In this document: positions 29,882 through 38,684 of the stretch, in pieces
Position numbering within the stretch: position 1 is the stretch's first letter
How the letters are laid out: each line of letters opens with the position of its first letter
Source: Terriglobia bacterium
GTDB lineage: Bacteria; Acidobacteriota; Terriglobia; Acidiferrales; UBA7541
DNA length: 64,000 nt
Assembly (NCBI GenBank): GCA_023512135.1
Contig: JAIMAG010000001.1
Coordinates: 124,001-188,000 of the forward strand
Direction of reading: 5' to 3'
The notes under the pieces: model-generated
Databases searched by the model: none
Told to the model about the DNA's origin: nothing
The model's input: the letters and a program-made list of their open reading frames with translations, nothing else
Made by a program: the position numbers and the translations under genes

Positions 29882-30816
29882 TGCGGATGTGGGTGGCCGT
29901 GCCCGTCGCGCCCGCGGGGCACGGGGAAGTCCAGACGCTGGCCGGTCAGGCTGCGGTGGATGATGCGGATCCAGCGTTCTTCGTTGATGAAGTTCCACGC
30001 CCAGGACTTCCACCGCTCCGGCACGCCGGCTTGAAGGATGGCCTCGAGCGATTTGCCCTCTTCCATCTGTTTCCGGACGTGCTCGGTGGTTTCGACGAGC
30101 ATGGTGTAGTACTCGCGCAGGTTCTCTTTGGTCGAGACGGGGCCGTGGCCCGGAATGATGGCCACGTCGTCGGGCAACTGTTCGAGCAGGTGCGCGATGC
30201 CGTGGATCAGTCCGCGGACGCTTCCGCCGCTGTCGATGTCCACGAACGGGAACCGGCCGGCAAAGAAATCATCGCCCAGATGGGCCACATTCGATTTTGT
30301 GAACAGCAGCACGATATCGCCATCGGTATGGCCGTGGGGGATGTGGAAGGCCTTGATCTCTTCGCCGTTGAAGTGCACGGAGAGCGATTCGTCAAAGGTG
30401 ATTACCGGCAGGGCTTCCTTCGGCGCGGGCCGCACGTTGCGCGCCGCAGAACCTTCCGCCAGCCGCTTGCGCACGTTCGTGTGCGCAATGATCGGCGCTT
30501 CCTTGCCGAAAATCGCGTTGGCCCCGGTGTGGTCGCCGTGCCAGTGGGTGTTCAACACGAACTTCAGTTTGCCCTGGCCGATCTGCGCCAGCGCAGCCCG
30601 GATCTTCTCGGCTAGGGGTGCGAATTTGTCGTCGATGATCAAAATGCCGTCTTCACCCACGGACACGCCGATGTTGCCGCCCGTTCCGTTCAACATCCAG
30701 ACGTTGCCGCGAACCTTTTCCGCTTTGATTTCGACATTCTCAAACTGTTGCTGCGCCAGCACTGCAGTGGCAAGTGCGAGCGCCAGGACGAGCAGACCCA
30801 CCCCGATTCGCTGCAT
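29878..30816 (-). CDS. Secreted metallo-beta-lactamase-fold hydrolase
   Basis: A 312-residue exported MBL-fold enzyme; the signal peptide ends near VLAQQQF. The zinc motif is NTHWHGDHTG (HxHxDH), with further ligands in HIPHGHTDGD, HLGDDFF and the GHGPVST loop. The family (quinoprotein-relay/glyoxalase II-like MBL) covers many hydrolases, so substrate is open. It ends in a His-rich tail (GHGHPHPH) that may bind extra metal. The ATG at 30816 has CCGGAGGAGAAC directly before it; the longer open frame upstream is rejected. Confidence 0.88.
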   Translation of the reverse strand: MQRIGVGLLVLALALATAVLAQQQFENVEIKAEKVRGNVWMLNGTGGNIGVSVGEDGILIIDDKFAPLAEKIRAALAQIGQGKLKFVLNTHWHGDHTGANAIFGKEAPIIAHTNVRKRLAEGSAARNVRPAPKEALPVITFDESLSVHFNGEEIKAFHIPHGHTDGDIVLLFTKSNVAHLGDDFFAGRFPFVDIDSGGSVRGLIHGIAHLLEQLPDDVAIIPGHGPVSTKENLREYYTMLVETTEHVRKQMEEGKSLEAILQAGVPERWKSWAWNFINEERWIRIIHRSLTGQRLDFPVPRGRDGHGHPHPH

Positions 30817-30946
30817 GTTCTCCTCCGGTTCACCTGAACGCGCAGAGAGCCTATTGCGTTCTTTCGGAAACGTCAACCCCTGAGCTTTGTCGGAGCCAGC
30901 GCGAACGGGGCACTCGGCCGGGTTATAATGACTGCTGGTCGCACGT

Positions 30947-33211
30947 ATGCCTGCCCGCCGCGCCAGGGCTGAGGTGGCGAGCTGGGTGCCCTTCGGCATC
31001 GGCCACACCAAACCGCATCACTACTGGGAAATTCTCCGCACGGTCTGGGAGAACCGCGATCGTCTGCTCTACGGCTGGCGCATTCTGCGCCACGGGGTTT
31101 GCGATGGCTGCTCGCTGGGCCCGCGCGGCCTGTACGACGACGCAATGGAGGGCATCCATCTGTGCCTGCTGCGCCTGCGCATGCTCCGGTTGAACACGAT
31201 GCCCGCTCTCGATCCCCGTCGGCTGGCAGACGCTGCGGCCCTGGAAAGACTCAGCGGGGCTGAGCTGCGGGAGCTGGGCCGGCTTCCCGTTCCGCTGCTG
31301 CGGCGAGCGGGCGAGCCGGGATTCCGCCGCATTCGCTGGGAGGAAGCCATCCGGCTGACCGGCGAAGCGCTCGGAGCAGCCGCTGCGCGCGATCCCGACC
31401 GCATCGCTTTCTACACCACGTCGCGCGGTCTGACGAACGAGACCTACTACGTGGCCCAGAAGGTGGCACGGCTGCTGGGCACGAACAACATCGACAACGC
31501 CGCACGCCTCTGCCACGCTGCTTCCACCACGGCGCTGAAGCAGACGATTGGCGTGGCCGCGGCCACCTGTTCGTACACCGACTGGATCGGCACCGAGCTG
31601 GTGGTTTTGCTCGGCTCCGATGTGGCCAACAATCAGCCGGTGGCGATGAAGTACCTCTACCATGCCCGCCGGCGCGGCACGCGCATCCTGGTGGTGAACC
31701 CCTACCGCGAGCCCGGCCTGGAGCGCTACTGGGTGCCTTCCATCCCCAGGAGCGCCCTGTTCGGCACCCGCATGACCGACGCCTTTTTCCAGGTGCGCGT
31801 GGGCGGCGATATCGCCTTTTTGAACGGCGTACTGAAGCACCTGCTCGAGATGGACGCGGTCGACCGCGCCTTCATTGCCGCGCACACCACCGGATTCGAA
31901 GAGCTTTGCGCCGCGCTCGCCGCCCAGTCGTGGGAGCAGCTGGAACGCAGCGCCGGGCTCGACCGCCGGGCGATGCGCCGCTTCGCCGAGCTCTACGCCG
32001 GTGTCCGCACGGCCGTTTTCATCTGGAGCATGGGGCTGACGCAGCATCGCTTCGGCGTGGAAAACGTGCAGGCCGTGGTCAACCTGGCCCTGGCCCGCGG
32101 CATGGTGGGCCGGCCGAATACCGGCCTGGTGCCGGTGCGCGGACACAGCGGCGTACAGGGTGCGGCCGAGTGCGGCTCGGTACCGAACGGCTTTCCGGGG
32201 GGCTTGCCCGTTAACGAAGAGAACGCGCGCCACTTTGCAGAGTTGTGGGGTGCGCCGGTGCCGGCACGCCCGGGACTCTCGGCGCCGGAAATGCTCGAAG
32301 CAGCTGCGCGAGGTGCGCTGGAGGTGTTCTATATCGCCGGCGGGAATTTCCTGGAAACCATGCCCGAGCCGGACGGCATGCGCGCCGCGCTGGCTCGCGT
32401 GCCCGGTCGCATCCACCAGGACCTGGTGGTGAATTCGGCCATGCTCGTTCCGCCCGCGCCGGGCGGATTCGTTCTGCTGCTGCCGGCGCAGACTCGCTAT
32501 GAACAGAAGGGCGGAGGCACGCTCACTTCCACCGAGCGCCGCATCCGGTTTTCGCCGGAAATTCCCGGGCCGCGCATCGGCGAAGCGATGGCCGAATGGG
32601 AAATTTTCTCGCGCATCGGGGAGGCTGCGCTCGGCCCGGAACGAGCCCATCTGGTGCGCTTCGACTCTGCACAGGCGGTCCGCGAGGAAATGGAACGGGT
32701 GATGCCGCTCTATCGCGGCATTGCCGGCCTGCGCGCCGAAGGCGATGCCGTGCAGTACGGCGGCCCGCTGCTCTGCGCTGGTGGCGTGTTTGCCGGCATG
32801 CCCGGCGGCCGGGCACGGTTTGTCGCGCTCACCCCGCCGGAGCTGGAACCGGCCGACCTGCCGCCGGCCGCGAATCGATTCTATCTCACCACGCGCCGCG
32901 GCAAGCAGTTCAACTCCATGATCTGGGGCAAGCGCGACCCGCTGACCGGTGCCCGCCGCGAAGATGTTCTGATGGCCGCTGAAGATGCCGTCCGGCTCGG
33001 CCTGCGCGACGGTGACCGAGTTGTGCTCCGCCAGCAGGCCGCTGCGGCTTCGGCAAACAGCCGGTTCTATGGGGTCTGCCGGATTGCACCGGTTCGCCCG
33101 GGCACGCTGGTGGCCCACTGGCCCGAAGCCAACGTGCTGATTCCCCTGCACCTGGACCCGCAGAGCAAAGAGCCAGACTACAACGCCTGGGTGGTGATGG
33201 AAAAAGCATAG
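30947..33211 (+). CDS. FdhF/YdeP-family molybdopterin oxidoreductase
   Basis: A 754-residue member of the DMSO-reductase superfamily, closest in pattern to the formate-dehydrogenase-alpha-like YdeP group. N-terminal PFGIGHTKPHHYWEI and GVCDGCSLGPRGL are typical, as are FYTTSRGLTNETYYVAQK, LCHAAST (likely metal-ligand cysteine region), SMGLTQHRFGVENVQ and the C-terminal KQFNSMIWG. It lacks the usual four-cysteine ferredoxin-like N-terminus of true formate dehydrogenases. YdeP has been linked to acid resistance in E. coli; the reaction here is unknown. No partner Fe-S or cytochrome subunit lies nearby. No Shine-Dalgarno is evident before the ATG. Confidence 0.85.
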   Translation: MPARRARAEVASWVPFGIGHTKPHHYWEILRTVWENRDRLLYGWRILRHGVCDGCSLGPRGLYDDAMEGIHLCLLRLRMLRLNTMPALDPRRLADAAALERLSGAELRELGRLPVPLLRRAGEPGFRRIRWEEAIRLTGEALGAAAARDPDRIAFYTTSRGLTNETYYVAQKVARLLGTNNIDNAARLCHAASTTALKQTIGVAAATCSYTDWIGTELVVLLGSDVANNQPVAMKYLYHARRRGTRILVVNPYREPGLERYWVPSIPRSALFGTRMTDAFFQVRVGGDIAFLNGVLKHLLEMDAVDRAFIAAHTTGFEELCAALAAQSWEQLERSAGLDRRAMRRFAELYAGVRTAVFIWSMGLTQHRFGVENVQAVVNLALARGMVGRPNTGLVPVRGHSGVQGAAECGSVPNGFPGGLPVNEENARHFAELWGAPVPARPGLSAPEMLEAAARGALEVFYIAGGNFLETMPEPDGMRAALARVPGRIHQDLVVNSAMLVPPAPGGFVLLLPAQTRYEQKGGGTLTSTERRIRFSPEIPGPRIGEAMAEWEIFSRIGEAALGPERAHLVRFDSAQAVREEMERVMPLYRGIAGLRAEGDAVQYGGPLLCAGGVFAGMPGGRARFVALTPPELEPADLPPAANRFYLTTRRGKQFNSMIWGKRDPLTGARREDVLMAAEDAVRLGLRDGDRVVLRQQAAAASANSRFYGVCRIAPVRPGTLVAHWPEANVLIPLHLDPQSKEPDYNAWVVMEKA

Positions 33212-33350
33212 CCACTGGCGAAAGGTCGAACAGGCGGTACCGAAACGGTGGCCGTGCCTTCGCGACCGCCCGGCTTGCATTCGGGGCGAGGCACGAGGTG
33301 CCCCCGTCCTCCGCTTTGCACAGGCCTTCGTGGAGCGCGTGCAAAAACTG

Positions 33351-33379
33351 TTGACAGCCACGCTGGGCTGTGTTATCTG
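33351..33379 (+). promoter_or_regulatory. Sigma70 promoter with extended -10, driving a candidate small RNA
   Basis: TTGACA at 33351-33356 is a perfect -35. After a 17-nt spacer comes TATCTG at 33374-33379, with TG at 33371-33372 forming an extended -10. Transcription is expected to start near 33386. No protein gene follows on this strand. Confidence 0.7.
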
Positions 33380-33385
33380 GCGCCA

Positions 33386-33560
33386 CCAGAGCAGGGTGGT
33401 GGGAGAGTAGCTTAGGGTAGCGGCTCATTTGCCGAAGCGGCTGCAACTCCAACAGCGAAAGAAAAATTGACGGGCACCCTCTGCAAACGGTTTTCTTCCA
33501 GCAACACCCCACCCCACCCCGGGAGGTGAAGGCCGCAAGGTTTTCACCTCCCGTCTTTTT
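33386..33560 (+). ncRNA. Candidate free-standing small RNA, about 175 nt
   Basis: The segment lies between a strong promoter (33351-33379) and a strong intrinsic terminator (33520-33560) and has no plausible reading frame. Short helices are visible: CCACCA/TGGTGG (33383-33388 with 33397-33402), CGGC/GCCG (33421-33424 with 33431-33434), GCTG/CAGC (33440-33443 with 33453-33456). A GGGTGGTGGG run near the 5' end can pair imperfectly with the CCCCACCCCACCCC run near 33507-33520, closing the molecule. The size and long-range pairing could fit 6S RNA, but its hallmark bubble was not confirmed. It does not show the SRP RNA core motif. Family unknown. Confidence 0.6.
33520..33560 (+). terminator. Rho-independent terminator of the small RNA
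   Basis: An 11-bp perfect stem (CGGGAGGTGAA at 33520-33530 with TTCACCTCCCG at 33543-33553) is followed by TCTTTTT. There is no matching T-run on the other strand, so it works for plus-strand transcription. Confidence 0.85.
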
Positions 33561-33772
33561 GTCGAGAGGCGTCTTCCTCATTCGGTTTTCAGGGTCGCAG
33601 AAACTGGGTCTGAGGAGAGCAAGGTCTCGGGTGCTCGCCTGCGCCCGGCTGAGCGGTCTGTTCGCATAGTCCCCCGCAATTCCGTGCGGCGTCCCGGCAA
33701 TCTTCTTTCTTTGCTTGCGTCAAAGGACGATGCGAAGCGTTCGGCCTGTCTGCAGTCTTCGGGTCGAGCGTC

Positions 33773-34573
33773 TCAAGGGGTGAAGAGAGGGACGGGTGCA
33801 GGGGCGGCCTTCGAGGCTTGCTTGTTTTCATAGAGCGCACGGTCGGCACGATCGAGCATCTGCTGCGGGGATTCCCCGGACTGGTAGCCTGCCCAGCCCA
33901 CGGAGTAGGTGATCGGCAGGCGCGTGCCGTTCCATTGCACTTCCATCTTGCCCAGCCGCGCGAGCAGGTGGTGGAGCTGCTCGGGCGGGCAATCCGGAAG
34001 CAGGGCGAGGAATTCGTCGCCACCGATGCGTGCGGCAACATCGGAGACGCGCAGCACGCCCCGCAGCCGATCGGCGAACTCTTTCAGCACCAGGTCGCCC
34101 GCAGCGTGGCCGTAGCGATCGTTGATCTGCTTGAAGTCGTTCAGGTCAAACAGCAGAACCGAGAGCGAGTGCCCGTGCCGCTGGGAACGATTCGTTTCCG
34201 CTTGCAGCCGCTGCTCGGCAAAGCGGCGATTGTAGAGCCCGGTGAGGGGATCGTGCATTGCCAGATGATGAAGTTCCTTGGCACGCATCTCCAGCCGGAT
34301 CATCGCTTCCATGCTTTCCGCGAGTTGCCGGCGCAGCCGCTTGATCAAGATTTGCTGGTAGATGGAATACAGGTTGAACAGCAGCACCAGACCCACCAGA
34401 CCGCGCACGGCCAGGTCGAGCTGCTGCTGGAGCACACTGTCTTCTTCGACCAGGGTTGGATAGGAGAGCGAGACAACGCCGGCGGTCAGCAGCAACATCA
34501 CCGCGATGGCGGTCCACCACAACCACCAGTCGCGCCGCTCCAGCCGACGCAGCTTGGCCTGGATTTCCGACAT
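33773..34573 (-). CDS. Membrane diguanylate cyclase (GGDEF domain)
   Basis: A 266-residue protein with two N-terminal membrane helices (WLWWTAIAVMLLLTAGVVSL and LDLAVRGLVGLVLLFNLY), a short coiled linker and a GGDEF domain from HDPLTGLYNRR. The active-site motif is intact (RIGGDEF) and an inhibitory I-site RVSD lies five residues upstream, so it should make c-di-GMP with product inhibition. DLNDFKQINDRYGH holds the metal site. No dedicated sensor domain is seen beyond the membrane helices. The 212 nt between the small-RNA terminator and the gene end hold nothing recognised. Confidence 0.9.
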   Translation of the reverse strand: MSEIQAKLRRLERRDWWLWWTAIAVMLLLTAGVVSLSYPTLVEEDSVLQQQLDLAVRGLVGLVLLFNLYSIYQQILIKRLRRQLAESMEAMIRLEMRAKELHHLAMHDPLTGLYNRRFAEQRLQAETNRSQRHGHSLSVLLFDLNDFKQINDRYGHAAGDLVLKEFADRLRGVLRVSDVAARIGGDEFLALLPDCPPEQLHHLLARLGKMEVQWNGTRLPITYSVGWAGYQSGESPQQMLDRADRALYENKQASKAAPAPVPLFTP

Positions 34574-34782
34574 ACGCCCGCTCGCTGCGATTCCTCACGG
34601 CACGCGAAGTGCCAATTCCTTTCCGGGCCGGTGCCTGCCCGCGCTTGCACCGTCTTTTGTTACCGAGTGTTCCGATTCGGCGTGGCTCTCTTCCACTGTT
34701 TCAGAATGGCCATGCGTGCTTTCTTGGAACAGGTGCCCGTGCGTATGCGTTCAAAAAGGGCGAAACGAACCATTTGGCCAAG

Positions 34783-35469
34783 TCAGGAGCTGCGCTTGAT
34801 GGCTTCGACGTAGTGGTCGGCTTCGCGCGTGGGGCGAGGGATGCGGTAGCCGTCACAGACGGCCAAGGTCAACTGGATTGCACTCGGCAGTCCGATGCGA
34901 TAGCCCGTGGAGACATACACCGGACGTGCTCCGGCACGCGTGCGCAGAACTGCGCCAATCGGCTCGCCGGCGTCAAGCAGCGGTGTCCACGCACCCGGTT
35001 CCGGGCCGGGCTCGGCGTGCGTGCCAATCAGACGCGATTTCGCCACGCCTACCGTGGGCCGGCCCAGCAGCACGCCCAGGTGGCAGGCCAAGCCGAAGCG
35101 GCGCGGATGCGCGTAGCCGTGCGCGTCGCAAAAGAGCAGATCGAACGGCACTCGCAACCGCTCCACCGCGGCCAGCAGCGCCGGCGCTTCGCGAAAGCTG
35201 AGCAGGCCCGGAACATAGGGAAACTGCAGCGGCAGTGCAGCCCAGGCACGCTCCAGCTCCTCCAGTGCAGGGAAACTGTAAACAATGACGCCGGCAATGG
35301 CGCGTCCGCGGCTCGTGTCCAGCGCGACGTCGGCGCCGGCGACGCGGCGGATGTGTTCGGGTGAGATCGTGCGCGGCTGCTCGGCGGTCACGCGACGGCG
35401 CAGCTCTTCCTGGATATGGCGCGCTTCGGCCGGAGTGACGTCCCAGCGATGCAGTGGCAGCGGCTTCAT
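34783..35469 (-). CDS. nfi: Endonuclease V (deoxyinosine 3'-endonuclease)
   Basis: Cuts DNA next to deaminated bases, mainly inosine. 228 residues, normal length. The metal-binding acidic residues are in VAGADVAL (Asp), SFREAPALL (Glu) and FCDAHGYAHPRRFGLA (Asp), and the lysine is in VGVAKSRL. The ATG at 35469 is chosen (AGGT 8 nt upstream); an in-frame GTG 11 codons earlier is possible. About 210 nt separate it from the GGDEF gene, without other features. Confidence 0.93.
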   Translation of the reverse strand: MKPLPLHRWDVTPAEARHIQEELRRRVTAEQPRTISPEHIRRVAGADVALDTSRGRAIAGVIVYSFPALEELERAWAALPLQFPYVPGLLSFREAPALLAAVERLRVPFDLLFCDAHGYAHPRRFGLACHLGVLLGRPTVGVAKSRLIGTHAEPGPEPGAWTPLLDAGEPIGAVLRTRAGARPVYVSTGYRIGLPSAIQLTLAVCDGYRIPRPTREADHYVEAIKRSS

Positions 35470-35777
35470 CGACACCGACCTGTCGTGCGGCCGACAGCTC
35501 ACCCCGCCGGCTCTTCAGTGTGCAGGCTAGCACAGTTCTGCAGGTCGCGTGCCTGCCAGTGCAGGCCGCATTGTTTTCAGCGGGAGAGCTGAACCGGCTT
35601 TTCGTTCGGGGCCGGCTGAGCCTGCACCACGTCAAGACGGCGACGCCAGGCGTCGCAGCATGGCTGGAGGGGAGCAACCGTGAATGTGTTCCGTCGTGGG
35701 CAGGCTTCCGTCACACTTCCGCCTGCGAGCCAAACCATGCCGGCCTGCACGATTGGAGAGCTTTTCTTTTTGTTGCA
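35470..35777. other. Intergenic stretch between nfi and mglA
   Basis: About 308 bp between two minus-strand genes. Short open frames are present but none has a good ribosome site joined to a believable protein. No tRNA, terminator or clear promoter was recognised. Confidence 0.5.
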
Positions 35778-36365
35778 TCAGGCGCCTTTGCGGAGTTCGG
35801 TAAGCACCTGGCGGGCGACTTCCTTCAGCGTTTCGAACACGCCCCGGCCCTGGATGGCGACGGCTTCGGTGACCGGTTCGCCCTTCAGACGCAGCAGACG
35901 GGTCAGTTCTTCGACCGGCAAGATGTTGGGCAGGTCGCGCTTGTTCAGTTGCAGCACGTAGGGGATGGTTTCGAAGTTCAGGCCGTGTTCGCGAAGGTGT
36001 TCGCGCAGGTTGTCGAGAGTTTCCAGGTTGGCATCGAGCCGTTCTTCCTGCGAATCAGCGACAAAAACGACTCCATCGGCGCCTTTGAGAATCAACTTCC
36101 GGCTGGCTTCGTAGAAGACCTGGCCGGGCACCGTGTAGAGGTGGAACCGGGTGCGAAAACCGCGCACGGTGCCCAGGTCGAGCGGGAGAAAGTCGAAAAA
36201 CAGGGTGCGGTCGGTTTCGGTGGCCAGCGAGACCATTTTGCCTTTCAGGTCCTGGCCGGTGTGGTCGTAGATCCACTGCAGATTGGCCGTCTTACCGCCC
36301 AGACCCGGGCCGTAATAGACGATCTTGCAGTTGATCTCGCGCGCAGGAAAATTGATGAATGGCAC
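35778..36365 (-). CDS. mglA: MglA-type Ras-like GTPase
   Basis: A 195-residue small GTPase of the MglA/gliding-motility group, which sets cell polarity in myxobacteria and is widespread in Acidobacteriota. P-loop GPGLGGKT, switch-II region TVPGQVFY (the bacterial version of DxxGQ), and base motif NKRD. It begins with GTG; GAGGG is 7-8 nt upstream and the N-terminus ([18 protein letters not shown]) is typical of the family. The GAP/GEF partner MglB (roadblock domain) is not adjacent. Confidence 0.92.
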   Translation of the reverse strand: MPFINFPAREINCKIVYYGPGLGGKTANLQWIYDHTGQDLKGKMVSLATETDRTLFFDFLPLDLGTVRGFRTRFHLYTVPGQVFYEASRKLILKGADGVVFVADSQEERLDANLETLDNLREHLREHGLNFETIPYVLQLNKRDLPNILPVEELTRLLRLKGEPVTEAVAIQGRGVFETLKEVARQVLTELRKGA

Positions 36366-36672
36366 GAAGCCCTCAGTCCGTTGCCGCGCACCTTAGTTGC
36401 CCGAGGCGTGCTCCCGTGGACCACGGGACGCTCCGGGCGCACCCGCAGCGGGTGGCTACTTATAACATACCCCACCGCAGCGGCCAATCGGCCCGAAGGA
36501 CAGGCGTAGCGGAACAATACCGGGCCGCACGCGGCTGTTCGCACAAGAGTTTCGAGGCGTCGTTCCACGGTGTCGCGAAGTGTGCACCGGTCGGTTTCCT
36601 TCATCAATTATCTTATAGCTATGTTTTTTGGACTCCGTTGACGGCAACGGTGCGCTTTGCTAGCATGCCCGC
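36366..36672. other. Divergent intergenic region between mglA and the TPR gene
   Basis: About 307 bp. It holds the strong plus-strand promoter at 36638-36666. The middle (about 36600-36630) is AT-rich. No other gene or RNA structure was recognised. Confidence 0.5.
36638..36666 (+). promoter_or_regulatory. Sigma70 promoter giving an apparently leaderless mRNA
   Basis: TTGACG (36638-36643), a 17-nt spacer and TAGCAT (36661-36666). The expected start, 6-8 nt past the -10, falls on the A of the ATG at 36673, and no Shine-Dalgarno is present, so the transcript would have essentially no leader. Confidence 0.6.
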
Positions 36673-37305
36673 ATGGCACGCACGAGCAAGGTTCGGAGGC
36701 GCACGGGGCGGGCACAGGCAAAGCCCTCCGCTACGAATTCTAAAGGCAAGAAAAAAAAGGCGCTAGAAGATGCCAGTCGACCCTCCCACCTGCTGGACAT
36801 CGCTGCGGAGCCGGCAGCCCAGCAGCAATTGAAGCATTACGAAGAAGGGATGCGGCTTTTCCAGCAGCAAAAGTTCCATAAGGCGAAGGCGGAGTTCGAA
36901 CGGGTTCTCACCGGGCCCAGCCGCGAGCTGGCCGATCGCGCCCGGGTGCATCTGCGCATCTGTGTGCAGCGCATCGAACGCCCGCCGGTGGCGACGCCGC
37001 GCACCGCCGAAGACCACTACCACCATGGCGTGGCGATGATGAACCTGGGCCGCTGGGATGAAGCGCGCGATCACCTGGAACGCGCCTTGAAGCTCGCTCC
37101 GAAGGCCGACCACGTCATCTATGCTCTGGCAGCGCTGGATTGCCTGACCGGCGAAGCCGACGCCGCGCTGGAAAAATTGAAGCGGGCCATCGAGCTGCGT
37201 CCGGAAAACCGCTACCACGCGCGGAACGACGAGGACTTTGCCTACTTGCAGGAGGATCCGCGTTTCACCGAGTTGCTGTATCCGGAACGCGAGGCTTCGG
37301 CCTGA
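36673..37305 (+). CDS. Small TPR-repeat protein
   Basis: A 210-residue protein with a very basic, Lys-rich N-terminus (KGKKKKALED) and at least three tetratricopeptide-like helix pairs: LKHYEEGMRLFQQQKFHKAKAEFERVL, DHYHHGVAMMNLGRWDEARDHL and a third around ALAALDCLTGEADAALEKL. Such proteins act as protein-binding adaptors; the partner is unknown. It is 73 nt upstream of yvcK on the same strand. Confidence 0.75.
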   Translation: MARTSKVRRRTGRAQAKPSATNSKGKKKKALEDASRPSHLLDIAAEPAAQQQLKHYEEGMRLFQQQKFHKAKAEFERVLTGPSRELADRARVHLRICVQRIERPPVATPRTAEDHYHHGVAMMNLGRWDEARDHLERALKLAPKADHVIYALAALDCLTGEADAALEKLKRAIELRPENRYHARNDEDFAYLQEDPRFTELLYPEREASA

Positions 37306-37378
37306 GGTGCGTGGAGAGGTTTTGCCGTTTGCCCTGTGACGGTACTCCCTGCGGCCGACACAACGCAGCCGCACTGCC

Positions 37379-38431
37379 GTGAGTCCTGCGACGAACATCC
37401 CGGCGCGGCCCCAGCGGGTTGGGACGCGGCCTGTGCGCATCGTCGCCGTGGGCGGTGGCACTGGGCTTTCCACGTTGCTGCGCGGGCTGAAAGAGCACGT
37501 GGCGCGTCGGCCCCTGGACCGCGTGCGACTGCCCATCGCAGATCTGGCCGCGGTCGTCACCGTGACCGATGACGGGGGCAGCTCGGGACGGCTGCGCCGC
37601 GCCTATGACATTCTTCCGCCGGGGGACATCCGCAACTGCCTGGTGGCGCTCTCGAAAGACGAAGCGCTGCTGAGCCGCCTGTTTCAGTATCGCTTTCCCG
37701 CCGGCAGCGGCCTGCGCGGACACAGTTTCGGCAATCTGTTCCTGGCTGCCATGGCCAGCGTCACCGGAGATTTCGCCGAAGCGGTGCGGTTCTCCGGACA
37801 GGTGCTGGCGATTCGCGGCAGGATTTTTCCTTCCACCACGGCCAACGTGGATCTCGAGGCGGAGATGGCCGACGGTTCGGTGATCCGCGGGGAGACGCGC
37901 ATTGCGCGTTCGGGCCGGCGGATCCGGCGGGTTCGTCTGGTGCCGCGGCGGCCGAAACCCCTGCCGGAAGTGCTCGAAGCCATCGGCGCGGCCGACCTGA
38001 TTCTTGTCGGGCCCGGATCGCTCTACACCAGCATCATTCCCAACTTGCTGGTGGCCGGTGTGGCCGAAGCCATTGCGCGGTCGCGGGCCACCCGCGTCTA
38101 CATTGCCAACCTGATGACTCAGCCGGGGGAAACCGAGGGATATACGGTGGCCGACCATGTCCGCGCGATTTATGATCATGCGCGGCGACGGCTGTTCGAC
38201 TGGGTGGTGGTGAATCGTCAGTCAATCTCTCCGCGCCTGCTTCGCCGCTACCGCGCTCAGGGCGCCGAGCCGGTTCGCGCCGACCTCGAGCCTCTGCAGC
38301 GCCTGGGCGTGGGCGTAATTGCCGACGAGCTGGTCGAGGAAGACGGCGTCGTCCGCCACAACATCGCCCGGCTCACCCGTTTGCTGCTCGAAGAGTTCAT
38401 CCTCCACCGCCGCACGCGCCCTTCTCGATAG
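37379..38431 (+). CDS. yvcK: YvcK/GlmR-family gluconeogenesis factor
   Basis: A 350-residue CofD-like protein of the YvcK branch, which binds UDP-GlcNAc and balances carbon flow between gluconeogenesis and cell-wall precursors in Bacillus. Signatures: VGGGTGLSTLLRGLK, VTVTDDGGSSGRLR, DIRNCLVALS, GHSFGNLF and LVGPGSLYTSIIPNLLV. Start is GTG with no strong ribosome site; the N-terminal 20 residues are likely variable. The usual neighbours rapZ and whiA are absent. GlmU, maker of its ligand, and PEPCK are elsewhere in this window. Confidence 0.9.
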   Translation: MSPATNIPARPQRVGTRPVRIVAVGGGTGLSTLLRGLKEHVARRPLDRVRLPIADLAAVVTVTDDGGSSGRLRRAYDILPPGDIRNCLVALSKDEALLSRLFQYRFPAGSGLRGHSFGNLFLAAMASVTGDFAEAVRFSGQVLAIRGRIFPSTTANVDLEAEMADGSVIRGETRIARSGRRIRRVRLVPRRPKPLPEVLEAIGAADLILVGPGSLYTSIIPNLLVAGVAEAIARSRATRVYIANLMTQPGETEGYTVADHVRAIYDHARRRLFDWVVVNRQSISPRLLRRYRAQGAEPVRADLEPLQRLGVGVIADELVEEDGVVRHNIARLTRLLLEEFILHRRTRPSR

Positions 38432-38573
38432 CGGCTTCCCGACCTTCTCCACACGTCGGCGCGCATCCACGGTTTCGGGGCCAGATCTTGTCGCAAGGCG
38501 TGGCAAGGTGGAAGAGCGTCGAACGGTACTGCGGGGTGTGACCTGCGTTACATACCTGTGCACAGAACGCACC

Positions 38574-38602
38574 TTGCAGCGGGCACGGGCCCTCTTTATA
38601 CT
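38574..38602 (+). promoter_or_regulatory. Sigma70 promoter of the glutamate dehydrogenase / microcompartment run
   Basis: TTGCAG (38574-38579), 17-nt spacer, TATACT (38597-38602), about 80 nt before the dehydrogenase ATG. It is the only good promoter found before the co-directional genes that end with the shell proteins. Confidence 0.65.
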
Positions 38603-38684
38603 GGCCGACGCGATTTCGGGTTGCTTCTTCGCGAGGTCGAGGGGGTCGCGTCGGCGGAAATGAAGGCCGGAAGGAGACGCCGCG

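Noticed and set aside
30923-33361. An 812-codon minus-strand open frame opposite the molybdoenzyme
   Set aside because: Shadow of the YdeP-like gene; no domain recognisable.
33386-33560. Assignment of the small RNA as 4.5S SRP RNA or tmRNA
   Set aside because: The SRP core motif is absent, and the length and lack of a tag-peptide frame exclude tmRNA.
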